Positions 54,706 to 63,320 of a stretch of DNA of 64,000 nucleotides are shown piece after piece; within the stretch, counting starts at the first letter, position 1; each line of letters begins with the position of its first letter. Source of the stretch: Burkholderia sp. IMCC1007. Its GTDB lineage: Bacteria; Pseudomonadota; Gammaproteobacteria; Burkholderiales; Burkholderiaceae. The stretch spans positions 124,001 to 188,000 of the forward strand of contig NZ_JAPVQY010000007.1 in the NCBI RefSeq assembly GCF_027257875.1, read 5' to 3'. Position numbers and translations under genes: made by a program. The notes below the pieces were generated by a model that was not told where the DNA came from, searched no databases, and worked only from the letters and a program-made list of their open reading frames with translations.

Positions 54706-56232
54706 TCAGTGCGGCGGCGACAGGCGTTTGAAGCGCTTCCAGCGCTTCTTCAATGGCTGATGATCGGCTGCGACGCGCGCTGCCAGAAAGCCGCGAGCAA
54801 AACTCGCGCCCGGCGCGGTGTCGGGTGCCGTACGAGGCAGGGTCTTCAGAAACCGCTCCGCGACAACGGCGTCGTTGCGCCACCCGAGATCGTCCTGAAG
54901 CGCGGTCAGCGCGTCGACATACGATCGGACCGCGCGCTTGCTGCACAGCGACGCAAAAAATTCCGTCGCGTATCGGACCTTCTTCGCCGCGATGCGGGCA
55001 CGGTGACGACGGTGATCGTCCAGATCGGCCAGCCGCTTGCCGCGTTTGATCAGCTTGCGGTGCCGGCGGCGCAGGACATCCTCGGCAAACGGTTTCGCGG
55101 GCCGCATGATCGCGTCGCGCTGTTCATCCGACATCTCGTCTCGCCAACCCTTTCGGTTCAACCATGAGGCAAGCTGCAACGCGAGCCGCGTGTAGCGCAC
55201 CGACTCGACCGCGGCCGCCGCGCGCTGCCGGTTGTCGACGGCAATGTGCTCGCACGCGTCGCGGACCGCACGGATCTCGTCCGGCGAGCCGTTCGTGCCG
55301 GCATGGTCGAGCGTCGTTCCCGCAAGCACCTCCCAGTCACGCGCCGCGCCGAGTTCGGACGCAATCCAGCGCAGCTCGTCGTCAAGGCCGGCAAACGCGG
55401 GAATCGCCTTCTCGAACAGGTCGAGCGCCGAACGCAAGCGACGCAGCCCGACACGCATCTGATGGACACTCGACGGATCATCGCCGGACTGGACGCCGCG
55501 CTCGTTGGCGTGCACCTGGTCGAGGCAATTGCGCGCGATCGCGCAGAAGGCGGATTCGATCGAATCGCGTTTCGTCAATTGCACCCGTTGCGCCTTGACG
55601 GCCTGGCGGTGTTCGTCGACGAGCAAGCCGTAGCCGAGATCGGCCTTGCTGTCGCGATCGATGCGCAATGGCGCCATCTCCAGCAGTTCCAGTGCGATGC
55701 CGTACAGGCTTTCAGGTCGACCGTGTTTCAGCTCCAGTTCGACGGCGGCGATCGGGAGCGATTTCGATCCCGCGTCGATCGTCCCCTTGTCGAGCGCAAC
55801 CTCGATTTCATCGCCGGACGGCAAGTGCAGCGGTATAACCGTACGCGTGATCCGCGTGACGAACACGGGCTGGAGCCGCGATGCCGTCGCGTCGTCGCGA
55901 ATCAGCCTGCCCAAATCGTCATCCGCGGGAATCTCGGCCTGCAGCAGCGTCAGATCGGGGACGTCGCCGTCGACGGACATCTCGAACTCATCCCTGTCGA
56001 ACAGGCCGGCCTGTGTCGATCCTTCCCGCTTCAACGTCTGGATCCTGTCGTTGCCGACCGCGCGTACTCGCAGCGAAGCCGCGCAGCGGTGAAATGCATG
56101 CGCAGCCGTATCGAAGTATGTGCTCGTTAGCAGTTGACGTGCCTGTGCGCCGTCGGCGTGCGCGAGCAATGGTGCGCGACGAATCTTGTCCAGATCCCTG
56201 CCGGAAACCCGTAGCTTCAACTCTCGTTCCAT
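54706..56232 (-). CDS. CYTH-CHAD domain protein (inorganic triphosphatase-like)
   Basis: A 508-residue two-domain protein. The N-terminal CYTH domain starts with the signature ERELKLRV (residues 2-9), continues with TYFDTAAHAFHRCAASLRVR and IAAVELELKHGRPESL, and fits a triphosphate tunnel phosphatase (YgiF-like). The C-terminal CHAD helical domain (about 215-505) has SVHQMRVGLRRLRSALDLFE and the mirrored HRARIAAKKVRYATEFFASL, whose histidines and basic residues bind polyphosphate. GGAGG lies 5 bases before the ATG at 56232. It lies next to a sulfate permease-like gene on the same strand with a 181-base gap. A link to polyphosphate is inferred from known CHAD proteins. Confidence 0.9.
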   Translation of the reverse strand: MERELKLRVSGRDLDKIRRAPLLAHADGAQARQLLTSTYFDTAAHAFHRCAASLRVRAVGNDRIQTLKREGSTQAGLFDRDEFEMSVDGDVPDLTLLQAEIPADDDLGRLIRDDATASRLQPVFVTRITRTVIPLHLPSGDEIEVALDKGTIDAGSKSLPIAAVELELKHGRPESLYGIALELLEMAPLRIDRDSKADLGYGLLVDEHRQAVKAQRVQLTKRDSIESAFCAIARNCLDQVHANERGVQSGDDPSSVHQMRVGLRRLRSALDLFEKAIPAFAGLDDELRWIASELGAARDWEVLAGTTLDHAGTNGSPDEIRAVRDACEHIAVDNRQRAAAAVESVRYTRLALQLASWLNRKGWRDEMSDEQRDAIMRPAKPFAEDVLRRRHRKLIKRGKRLADLDDHRRHRARIAAKKVRYATEFFASLCSKRAVRSYVDALTALQDDLGWRNDAVVAERFLKTLPRTAPDTAPGASFARGFLAARVAADHQPLKKRWKRFKRLSPPH

Positions 56233-56413
56233 ACCGCCTCCGATGTCGCGCATGACTATCAGACTACACCGGATCGACGAGGTTGCCGACGCCGGCCGAG
56301 TCACGCGTGCGCGTCGATCGCATGCGCGCACCGGGCGCGACTTCGTGCGCCGAATCGTCCCCTTTCCGTTGCACGCGCACACGCACGCGCTCGCCGGCGA
56401 TGGCGATGCGTTC

Positions 56414-58192
56414 TCACCCCGGGGCTTCGTCTTCCCAGTCGTGCCACTCGATCCGATGCGTTTTCAGATACCCGCTTACCGCCTCGCCGATCGTCGGAAA
56501 GAAGTTGTCGTCGCCGAACATGCTCAACATCCCGTAATGCTTGAGGCTATCCTTCACGGGGCCTTTCAGTTCCGCGAAGATCAGCCTGACCTGCCGCGCC
56601 GCCAGCTCGCCGTGCAGCCGTTCGAGTACATCGGCGGCCGTGAGATCGATATCGGTCACGGGCTCCGCTGCGATGACGATCCAGCGCGCCGGCTCGGGCG
56701 ACTCGTCGACGGCACGCAGCACGCGCTCGCGAAAGATCTCACCATTGGCGAAAAAGAGCGGGGCATCCCAGCGCAGCAGCACGAGCCCGGGCACGCGCCG
56801 CGCTTCCGGATGGCGCGACACGTCGTGATAGCCCTTCCTGCCGTCGACCCGTCCGAGGACGGCGTCGTAAGGCCGCCACGCGCGCCACAGAAACGCCAGC
56901 ACGGTGAGCAGAAGCGCGAGTGCAATGCCGTTCACGACACCGAGGCCCGCGACGCCGGCGAAGCACGCCACCGCCAGCACGAACTCGATTTTGCGCAGCC
57001 GATAAAGCCGTACGATGCCGCGCACCTCGATCATGTTGATGCATGCCGCAATCACGACGGCGGCCAGTGCGGATTGCGGCGTGTGCGACAGCGCGTGCGG
57101 CGCGAACAGGAGCAGCGCGGCAACGACGGCGGCAGCCACCACACCCGTCGCCTGCGTCTTCGCGCCCGCCGCCTCCGCGACGGGCGTGCGGGAACTGCTC
57201 GCGCTCACCGCGAACCCTTGCACCAGGCCGGCGGCGAGGTTCGACAGCCCGAGCGCGATGCATTCCTGGTTCCGGTCCACGCGCGTGTCGTTGCGCAATT
57301 CGTAGGTACGGGACAGCACGCTGATGTCCGTGAACGAAACGAGCGCGATCGCCGCTGCGCTGCCCGCGAGATGCAGCCAGTCGGCGACGCTCACTTGCGG
57401 GATGCGCGGCACGGGCAGCCCTTGCGGAACTGCGCCGACAGTCGCGACGCCGGCGCGCCGGGACAGATCGAACCACATCACCGCCACCGTCGCGGCCGCC
57501 ACGGCGAGCAGCACGCCCGGCACCTTGGGCCAGAGTCGCTTGCAGACGAGTATCAGCACGAGTGCGGCGAGGCCGAGTGCGAGCGACGTCGCATTGACCT
57601 TCGACGCCGCGATGCCTTCGACGACGTCGCGCACCTGCTCGACGAACGATTCGCCCTTGCCCTTGTACCCAAGCAGCTTGGGCAACTGTCCGATGCTGAT
57701 CGTCAGCATGATGCCGTTCAGAAAACCGTACCGGATGGGCAGCGACAGAAGCTCGGTGACGAATCCGAGCCTGAGCGCGCCGACCGCGATGCAGATCGCG
57801 CCCGACAGCACCGCGAGCGCGCCGGCCAGGGCCAGTGCTTGCGCGGCGTTGCCGTGCGCGACCGGCACGATGCTGGCGGCGATCAACGCGACCAGCGCGG
57901 AGTCGGGGCCGAGCACGAGGATGCGGCTCGGGCCGAACAGCGCATACGCCAGCATCGCGGCGAACGATGCATAGAGCCCGTTGACGGCGGGCAGGCCGGC
58001 CGCTTCGGAGTACGCCATGCCGGCGGGCACGAGGACGGCACTGAGCGCGACGCCGGCGAGCAGATCGTGCGGCAGCCACGGCAATCGATAGCCACGCACG
58101 ACGGCGAGTCCGTTGATCCACCGCAGCGGGCCGGCGGCGGGCTGGCGGGGCGGTTGGGCCGTGTGCCGGCGGGCACGGCTTTTGATGTTCAT
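56414..58192 (-). CDS. SulP-family anion transporter with STAS domain
   Basis: A 592-residue inner-membrane transporter. The membrane part (residues about 35-450) has the SulP signature start LPHDLLAGVALSAVLVPAGM-like sequence (here WLPHDLLAGVALSAVLVPAG), AYSEAAGLPAVNGLYASFAA and SFTDISVLSRTYELRNDTRV. The cytoplasmic STAS domain is at about 460-585 (LRWDAPLFFANGEIFRERVL, VTDIDLTAADVLERLHGELA). Relatives carry sulfate, bicarbonate or dicarboxylates. No carbonic anhydrase or sulfur gene is adjacent to decide. The ribosome site is weak. Confidence 0.92.
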   Translation of the reverse strand: MNIKSRARRHTAQPPRQPAAGPLRWINGLAVVRGYRLPWLPHDLLAGVALSAVLVPAGMAYSEAAGLPAVNGLYASFAAMLAYALFGPSRILVLGPDSALVALIAASIVPVAHGNAAQALALAGALAVLSGAICIAVGALRLGFVTELLSLPIRYGFLNGIMLTISIGQLPKLLGYKGKGESFVEQVRDVVEGIAASKVNATSLALGLAALVLILVCKRLWPKVPGVLLAVAAATVAVMWFDLSRRAGVATVGAVPQGLPVPRIPQVSVADWLHLAGSAAAIALVSFTDISVLSRTYELRNDTRVDRNQECIALGLSNLAAGLVQGFAVSASSSRTPVAEAAGAKTQATGVVAAAVVAALLLFAPHALSHTPQSALAAVVIAACINMIEVRGIVRLYRLRKIEFVLAVACFAGVAGLGVVNGIALALLLTVLAFLWRAWRPYDAVLGRVDGRKGYHDVSRHPEARRVPGLVLLRWDAPLFFANGEIFRERVLRAVDESPEPARWIVIAAEPVTDIDLTAADVLERLHGELAARQVRLIFAELKGPVKDSLKHYGMLSMFGDDNFFPTIGEAVSGYLKTHRIEWHDWEDEAPG

Positions 58193-58390
58193 CGCAGGGC
58201 ATCAAGAAATCCGGGCGAATCGTTCGCCACGTCCGCCCGTGCCGTTCAGATTACGTTCGCATGTCGTCGGAGCGCAAGCGCGGTTTCACGATGTTGCGTT
58301 TCGACGCGCCGGCCTCGAACCCGCGGGCGCGCCGGGCGCCGACGCGATCGTTCAGGACCGCCTCCGCGCCCGGCATGCGTCGCGCTGCGT

Positions 58391-59155
58391 TCAGATCTGC
58401 TGCTGGCCGCCGTCGACGAACAGTTCGATCCCGTTCACGAAGCTCGCGTCGTCCGACGCGAGGAACAGCGCCGCCCCTGCGATCTCCTCCGGCTCGCCGA
58501 GGCGCCCCATCGGGATCAGCGAAGCCAGGTAATCGGCGAGACCTTGCCGTTGCGCATCGTCCTGACCGGCGAGGTCGAGCAGGCCCGGCGTGCGGGTCGC
58601 GCCCGGGCTGATGGTGTTCACGCGGATGCGGCGTTCCTTCAGATCGAGAATCCAGCTGCGTGCAAACGCGCGCACCGCCGCCTTCGAAGCCGAATACACG
58701 CTGAATGCCGCGGTGCCCGCGCTGCCGGCCGTCGAGCCGGCGAGGATCACCGATGCGCCGTCGGCGAGCAGCGGCAGCGCCTTTTGCACCGTGAACAGCA
58801 CGGCTTTCACGTTGCGGTTGAAGGTGTCGTCGAAGTGCGCTTCCGTGATGCTGCCGAACGGCAGCATCGACCCGCCGCCGGCGTTCGCGAACAGCACGTC
58901 GAGGCGCCCCTGTTCTTCGTTGATCTGCGCATACAGCGCGTCGAGTTCGTCAAGCTTCGTGGAGTCGACGCGCACGCCCGTCGCGTTGCCGCCCGCTGCG
59001 CGGATCGCGTCGACCGCGGCAGCGAGTTCGGCCTGACGGCGGCCGGTGATGTACACGTGTGCGCCCTCGGCGGCGAAGCGCTGTGCGGTGGCGAGGCCGA
59101 TGCCGCTGGTTGCGCCGGTGACGAGTGCGATCTTGTTGTCGAGCTTGCGTGCCAT
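58391..59155 (-). CDS. Short-chain dehydrogenase/reductase
   Basis: A 254-residue classical SDR. The cofactor motif is [15 protein letters not shown] (residues 14-28), NAGG is near 90, and the catalytic Ser-Tyr-Lys set is in [20 protein letters not shown] (Tyr then SASK). The C-terminal [13 protein letters not shown] is typical. AAGGAG lies 7 bases before the ATG. An Arg after the first strand (TGRR) suggests NADP use. It is divergent from a LysR gene with a dyad between them, a very common regulator-target pair. The substrate is unknown. Confidence 0.93.
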   Translation of the reverse strand: MARKLDNKIALVTGATSGIGLATAQRFAAEGAHVYITGRRQAELAAAVDAIRAAGGNATGVRVDSTKLDELDALYAQINEEQGRLDVLFANAGGGSMLPFGSITEAHFDDTFNRNVKAVLFTVQKALPLLADGASVILAGSTAGSAGTAAFSVYSASKAAVRAFARSWILDLKERRIRVNTISPGATRTPGLLDLAGQDDAQRQGLADYLASLIPMGRLGEPEEIAGAALFLASDDASFVNGIELFVDGGQQQI

Positions 59156-59253
59156 GGTGTTGCTCCTTTGGTTCGGTACGTGGATGACGGTGTTCGGTGT
59201 CGCGTGCTGCGATGTAAGGAGAATATCGACGCAGCCTTCTTTTCGAAATAGAA

Positions 59254-59267
59254 TTGATCGCAATCAA
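59254..59267. promoter_or_regulatory. TTGAT-CGCA-ATCAA LysR-type site between SDR and LysR genes
   Basis: Perfect five-base arms surround four bases and include the LysR signature T-N11-A. It lies 30 bases before the LysR start and about 100 before the SDR start, fitting control of both genes. Confidence 0.55.
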
Positions 59268-59296
59268 ACGTTGCAAAAATGAAAAGATGAGGGGAA

Positions 59297-60214
59297 ATGG
59301 CCAAGCTGCCTGACTTCGAAGGGCTCGCGATGTTCGCGAAGGTTGCCGAGGAGGGCTCGTTCGCGGCCGCGGCGCGCACGATGGGCGTGTCCGTGGCGAC
59401 GGTTTCGCGCGGCGTCGCGCGCCTGGAAGACCGCCTCGGCGGCAGGCTGTTCAACCGGACTTCGCGGCAACTCGCGCTCACCGAATTCGGCAGGACGATC
59501 TGTGAAAAGGCCGGCGAGGTGTACCGCCACGCTGAAGAAGCCGAAAACACCGCGCGCGAGATGGCCGTGCAACCGCGCGGGCTCGTGCGCGTCGCCGTGC
59601 CGATGTCGTTCGGGTTGCGTTGGGTCGCACCGCTGCTGCCGGGTTTCTTTCATGCGTATCCGGAGGTGTCGATCGACCTGCATCTGTCGGATACTTCCGT
59701 CGACCTGATCGCGGACGGTTTCGATGCGGCATTGCGGATCGCCGCGTTGCCGGATTCATCGCTGGTCGCGCGGCGGTTGTGCGCGGTCACGCAATACGTG
59801 GTGGCGTCGCCGGACTATCTGAAGCGCGAAGGGCGGCCCGCGCATCCGCGCGAGCTGGCGGAGCGGCCGTGCCTGTCGTACGCGTTTCGTGCGCATAGCG
59901 ATGTGTGGCGCTTCACGAACGACGCGGGCGACGAGGAGCCCGTCATGCCGAACGGTCCGCTGCGCGTGACGAATGCCGATGCGTTGCTGCCGACGCTGCT
60001 CGCGGGGCTGGCGATCGCCGAACTGCCCGAGTTCATCGCCGGCGAATACCTCGCCGATGGCCGTCTTGAAACGATCCTGACCGACTGGTCGCTGACGAAC
60101 GGCGGCCTCTATTTCGTCACGCCGTCCGCGCGCGCACGTCCGGCGAAGGTGGCTGCACTGTCCGACTACTTCGCCGAACACCTGTCCGATCCGTCGTGGC
60201 GATGGCCGAAGTGA
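59297..60214 (+). CDS. LysR-family regulator divergent to the SDR gene
   Basis: A 305-residue LysR regulator. The helix-turn-helix spans about residues 5-63 (FEGLAMFAKVAEEGSFAAAA, then VSVATVSRGVARLEDRLGGR). The effector half has RVAVPMSFGLRWVAPLLPGF, LIADGFDAALRIAALPDSSL and LPTLLAGLAIAELPEFIAGE, typical of the DmlR/PgrR-like group. GAGG lies 5-6 bases before the ATG. The divergent SDR gene is the likely target. Confidence 0.92.
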   Translation: MAKLPDFEGLAMFAKVAEEGSFAAAARTMGVSVATVSRGVARLEDRLGGRLFNRTSRQLALTEFGRTICEKAGEVYRHAEEAENTAREMAVQPRGLVRVAVPMSFGLRWVAPLLPGFFHAYPEVSIDLHLSDTSVDLIADGFDAALRIAALPDSSLVARRLCAVTQYVVASPDYLKREGRPAHPRELAERPCLSYAFRAHSDVWRFTNDAGDEEPVMPNGPLRVTNADALLPTLLAGLAIAELPEFIAGEYLADGRLETILTDWSLTNGGLYFVTPSARARPAKVAALSDYFAEHLSDPSWRWPK

Positions 60215-60404
60215 CCGGTCGGCCGCGAGTCCGCCATCGGTTCGCCGGGCAGATGTGTCGTTCCGAACGTGTTGCACATCGGCTTCCCGTGCAAGGGCGC
60301 GGCTTGTGCGGTCATGCGCATGCCGCGCACCGCGCATCTCAGGTCGATTTCGTGGGCGTCGATCATCGTCGAAGCAGCCCACGGATCTGCCGCGACGGCG
60401 CGCT

Positions 60405-61100
60405 CTATTTGGTCCCGCAATCGTCCGCCGCGCGGAACGCGGCCCGCACCTCGCTCACCGTCTGGTCAGGCGCCTGCAGATGCGGAAAGTGGCCGAGCCC
60501 CGACAGGATCGAGATCTTCATACCGTTACGGTTCGCGTACTCGATGCCCATTTCCTTCTTGATGTAGATATCCTTCTCGCCCCACACGACCTTCACGGGG
60601 ACTTTCAGCTGCGCCATATTGGCTTCGAAGTAATCCTGGTCTCGCGTGAAACGCGCGTAGTAGTGGAAGAATGCATCCGCCGCCGTCACGTCGCCGTCCC
60701 ACCCTTGCGCCATATCATCCGTGAATTTGCTCAATGGCTTCAGTGGGCCGATCGGCAGTAGCGAGAACGTCATCAGGTGCGCCTGTCCCAACGGCAATGC
60801 GTCCAGCATTTCATGGGCCTCGCCGACGTCGGTCACGTTCAGGATGAACGCCACCCCGGCGCGGTCTTGCAGCGAATACCACTGCTCGATCTTGCCCTCG
60901 AGATACAGCTGGGCCGTCTCGCGCGCTTCGATCGGAAGAATGGTTTGGACGCGTTGCATGTCCGTACCCGGCGGAAAGGTGCCAATCGCCAGTATCTTCG
61001 TGGTGGGCGTGGTTGGCATCGGTGCTGAATGGGCCATGGAGACTCCTGCGGTAGCGAGCAGCAAGAAGGCTGTCGTCAATTCAAGAAGAGGGCGTGTCAT
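60405..61100 (-). CDS. Hybrid exported protein: muconolactone-isomerase/YciI-like domain joined to a partial alpha/beta-hydrolase
   Basis: A 231-residue protein of mixed ancestry. Residues 1-23 look like a signal peptide (LELTTAFLLLATAGVSMAHS). Residues about 33-115 resemble a dimeric alpha-beta-barrel of the muconolactone isomerase type (KILAIGTFPPGTDMQRVQTI, then HEMLDALPLGQAHLMTFSLL). Residues about 120-231 match the lid and C-terminal end of alpha/beta-hydrolases, with acid and base in VVWGEKDIYI and GLGHFPHLQAP, but the nucleophile elbow is missing. The hydrolase part cannot be a normal enzyme. ATG at 61103 is an alternative. It overlaps the NTF2-like gene by about 20 bases and is last in a three-gene operon. 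Confidence 0.72.
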   Translation of the reverse strand: MTRPLLELTTAFLLLATAGVSMAHSAPMPTTPTTKILAIGTFPPGTDMQRVQTILPIEARETAQLYLEGKIEQWYSLQDRAGVAFILNVTDVGEAHEMLDALPLGQAHLMTFSLLPIGPLKPLSKFTDDMAQGWDGDVTAADAFFHYYARFTRDQDYFEANMAQLKVPVKVVWGEKDIYIKKEMGIEYANRNGMKISILSGLGHFPHLQAPDQTVSEVRAAFRAADDCGTK

Positions 61101-61557
61101 CATGCGACGCCGGGCGGGCCGGTGGCACGGATGCCGTGTGCAGCGCGGCGGCTTCCGATTCCGACAGATAGAAAGCGCGGAAGCGCTCATCGACGCGCTC
61201 GCGCATCGATGCCGAGAACAGCAGCGCTGCATCGAGCGGACGGTGATTGATGACGACGGGATCCGTCTGGCCCTGATCATTCATGTGAGCGACGACGACG
61301 GTCTCGATCGGCACGCCCCGGATGCTTGACCGATAGGATTCCAGATAAAGATGGCTTCCGACCATGCCCTTGTACGCATGCTGCTGGAATTCGTAGAGCG
61401 AGACCGCATGCTTGATCACGGAGAGAATGTCGGCTCGCCCGTCGATCGGGCGCTTCAGCACGGTGGCTTCCAGCGTCGCGTTGTCGGCGAGGGTCGCGAG
61501 CCACAGCGGCGGAGCGTCAGCGGGCGTCATCGCGAGGGCCGTGTCATTGAATTTCAT
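61081..61557 (-). CDS. NTF2/SnoaL-like protein
   Basis: A 158-residue protein of the NTF2/SnoaL-like fold, whose members are small cone-shaped enzymes or binding proteins. Segments include LATLADNATLEATVLKRPID, GRADILSVIKHAVSLYEFQQ and VIETVVVAHMND-like strand (here PIETVVVAHMNDQGQTDPVV), with late SMRERVDERFRAFYLSE. No leader peptide is seen. AAGGAG lies 8 bases before the ATG. It starts 5 bases after the tautomerase gene and overlaps the start of the hybrid gene. The reaction is unknown. Confidence 0.8.
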   Translation of the reverse strand: MKFNDTALAMTPADAPPLWLATLADNATLEATVLKRPIDGRADILSVIKHAVSLYEFQQHAYKGMVGSHLYLESYRSSIRGVPIETVVVAHMNDQGQTDPVVINHRPLDAALLFSASMRERVDERFRAFYLSESEAAALHTASVPPARPASHDDTPSS

Positions 61558-61562
61558 GCTGG

Positions 61563-62090
61563 TTACTCCTTGCCCGCATTCGCTGCATCGAGCGCGGCTG
61601 CCAGCGCAATGCGCGCTTTCTGCCGGCGCCGCCGCGCAAGACGCTCGACGCCGGCGCCACGCTCGGCTTCGCCCGCGAGCAGCGCGTGGATATCGGGCAG
61701 CGTCCAGATCGCGCCGCGGGTGCCCCACGCGCCGTCCGGTATTTCGGTCGGGAAAACCCACACGCGCGGCGCGACATCGTCGAACGGGCGGTTTTCCGCG
61801 CGCGCCACGGCATCCGTGACGTTTCTGACGAGCGAGCGGCGCGATTCGTCGGTGTATTGTCCTTCGGGCACCGAAGGAATGATCCGGTAGCGCACCGTAT
61901 CGGCACGCTCGCCGCCGATGTAGATCGCGGCCGGTCGGTGCAGGTGAACCACGGTGACGCGCTGAACCAGCGGGTTCGCGGGATCGTACCCTTCCGCCCG
62001 GATCAGGATGTCGGTCAGCTCCCTGACGAGGCGCGCCTCACCGTCGGGTGTCAATGCGTGTTCGGGCCACATGGCGTCGATCATCGGCAT
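61563..62090 (-). CDS. Tautomerase-superfamily protein
   Basis: A 175-residue protein with catalytic-type Pro2 (MPMIDAMWPEHALTPDGEAR). It appears to hold two tandem 4-oxalocrotonate-tautomerase-like units, the second around DESRRSLVRNVTDAVARAEN and VAPRVWVFPTEIPDGAWGTR. This double build is that of MSAD/cis-CaaD-like tautomerases, which act on unsaturated acids. The C-terminal 35 residues are an Arg/Ala-rich helix. AGGAG lies 7 bases before the ATG. It is the first gene of a three-gene operon divergent from a GATase-AraC regulator. Confidence 0.82.
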   Translation of the reverse strand: MPMIDAMWPEHALTPDGEARLVRELTDILIRAEGYDPANPLVQRVTVVHLHRPAAIYIGGERADTVRYRIIPSVPEGQYTDESRRSLVRNVTDAVARAENRPFDDVAPRVWVFPTEIPDGAWGTRGAIWTLPDIHALLAGEAERGAGVERLARRRRQKARIALAAALDAANAGKE

Positions 62091-62194
62091 GGCGTACTCC
62101 TGTTTTCAGTTGATTGGATGTCGCCATCGTCGCGGTTTACTCGCACGCCAGAAAGTGGCAGCATCGCCACTATTCGAGGAAATTCGGACATGCC

Positions 62195-63232
62195 ATGGCA
62201 ATCATCCGCATCTGGGTCTACGACGGCATTCTCGCGTCCGGCGTCGCGGGCCCGGTGGACGTATTCAGTGCCGCGAACCAGTTCCATGCGCGCAGGGCGG
62301 CGCCGGGCACGCCATCCGCGCCGATGTTCGTATGGCGCGTGGAGTCGCTTGACGGGCTGCCCGTCAAGGCGGCGTCAGGTCAGATCATTCCTGTCGACGG
62401 CAAGATCGACCCGCGCAAACGCGCGGATGCGGTGCTGCTGACGGCGCCGTTCTTTTCGCAGATCGACGCGTTCATCGGACGTCGCGAGCAGTTGAATGAA
62501 CTGACTTCCGCGCTCAGACGCCAACGCAAGGCAGGCGCGATGCTCGCCGCCTATTGCACAGCCAACTATCTGCTTGCCGAGGCAGGCCTGCTGGATGGCC
62601 GCGCTGCGACGACGCACTGGGCCAGAGCGGCGGATTTCGCGCGCCGCTATCCGCGTGTGGAGGTCCGCGCGAGCGAACTGCTGCTCGCGCAAGACGGAAT
62701 CATCTCGGGCGGCTCCGTGACGTCCTATCTGAATCTCGCCGTGCACCTCGTCGAGGCATGCGCCGGTGAAGCGCTTGCGACGATGACCGCAAAGGCGCTA
62801 TTGATCGACATGAACCGGACCTCGCAGGCGTCCTTTGCCACGCTTGTCGACGAACACGGCCATACCGATACGCTCGTCGCGCCCGCCCAGCAGCGGATGG
62901 AAGCGACCTTGCAGCAAGGATTCCGGCTCGGCGATCTGGCGGCATCGCTGGCCGTCAGCGAACGCACGCTCAATCGTCGGTTCAAGGAAGCCGTCGGGCT
63001 CGCGCCGTTGACGTATCTGCAGAATCTGAGGGTCGAGGTGGCGAAGCGTCTGCTGGAAACGCGGCCGATCGGGCTCGAAGACGTGAGTCAGCGCGTGGGG
63101 TATGGCGATGTGAGCACGTTCCGGCAGTTGTTCAAGCGCAAGACGGGGCTGTCGCCGAGCGAATATCAGCTGCAGTTTGCGCGTGCGGCGGCGAAGCGCA
63201 CCGAAGCCGAGCCAGGCGATCGACGTGGTTGA
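62195..63232 (+). CDS. AraC-family regulator with DJ-1/PfpI-like domain, divergent to the tautomerase operon
   Basis: A 345-residue FtrA-like regulator. The N-terminal DJ-1/PfpI domain spans about residues 3-185 (IRIWVYDGILASGVAGPVDV, MLAAYCTANYLLAEAGLLDG, IISGGSVTSYLNLAVHLVEA) and keeps the Cys of the nucleophile-like elbow. The AraC helix-turn-helix spans about 225-330 (LAASLAVSERTLNRRFKEAV, VSQRVGYGDVSTFRQLFKRK). The ATG at 62195 has only a distant GAGGA, so the start is moderately sure. The 104-base gap to the tautomerase gene must hold both promoters. Confidence 0.88.
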   Translation: MAIIRIWVYDGILASGVAGPVDVFSAANQFHARRAAPGTPSAPMFVWRVESLDGLPVKAASGQIIPVDGKIDPRKRADAVLLTAPFFSQIDAFIGRREQLNELTSALRRQRKAGAMLAAYCTANYLLAEAGLLDGRAATTHWARAADFARRYPRVEVRASELLLAQDGIISGGSVTSYLNLAVHLVEACAGEALATMTAKALLIDMNRTSQASFATLVDEHGHTDTLVAPAQQRMEATLQQGFRLGDLAASLAVSERTLNRRFKEAVGLAPLTYLQNLRVEVAKRLLETRPIGLEDVSQRVGYGDVSTFRQLFKRKTGLSPSEYQLQFARAAAKRTEAEPGDRRG

Positions 63233-63320
63233 CGCATCGCGGCTGCCCGCAAATTGTCAGTTATCAGAGGCCTCACTGTCGACTCGAGCGACGGACTCCG
63301 CCCCGAGACGAAGCCACTGT

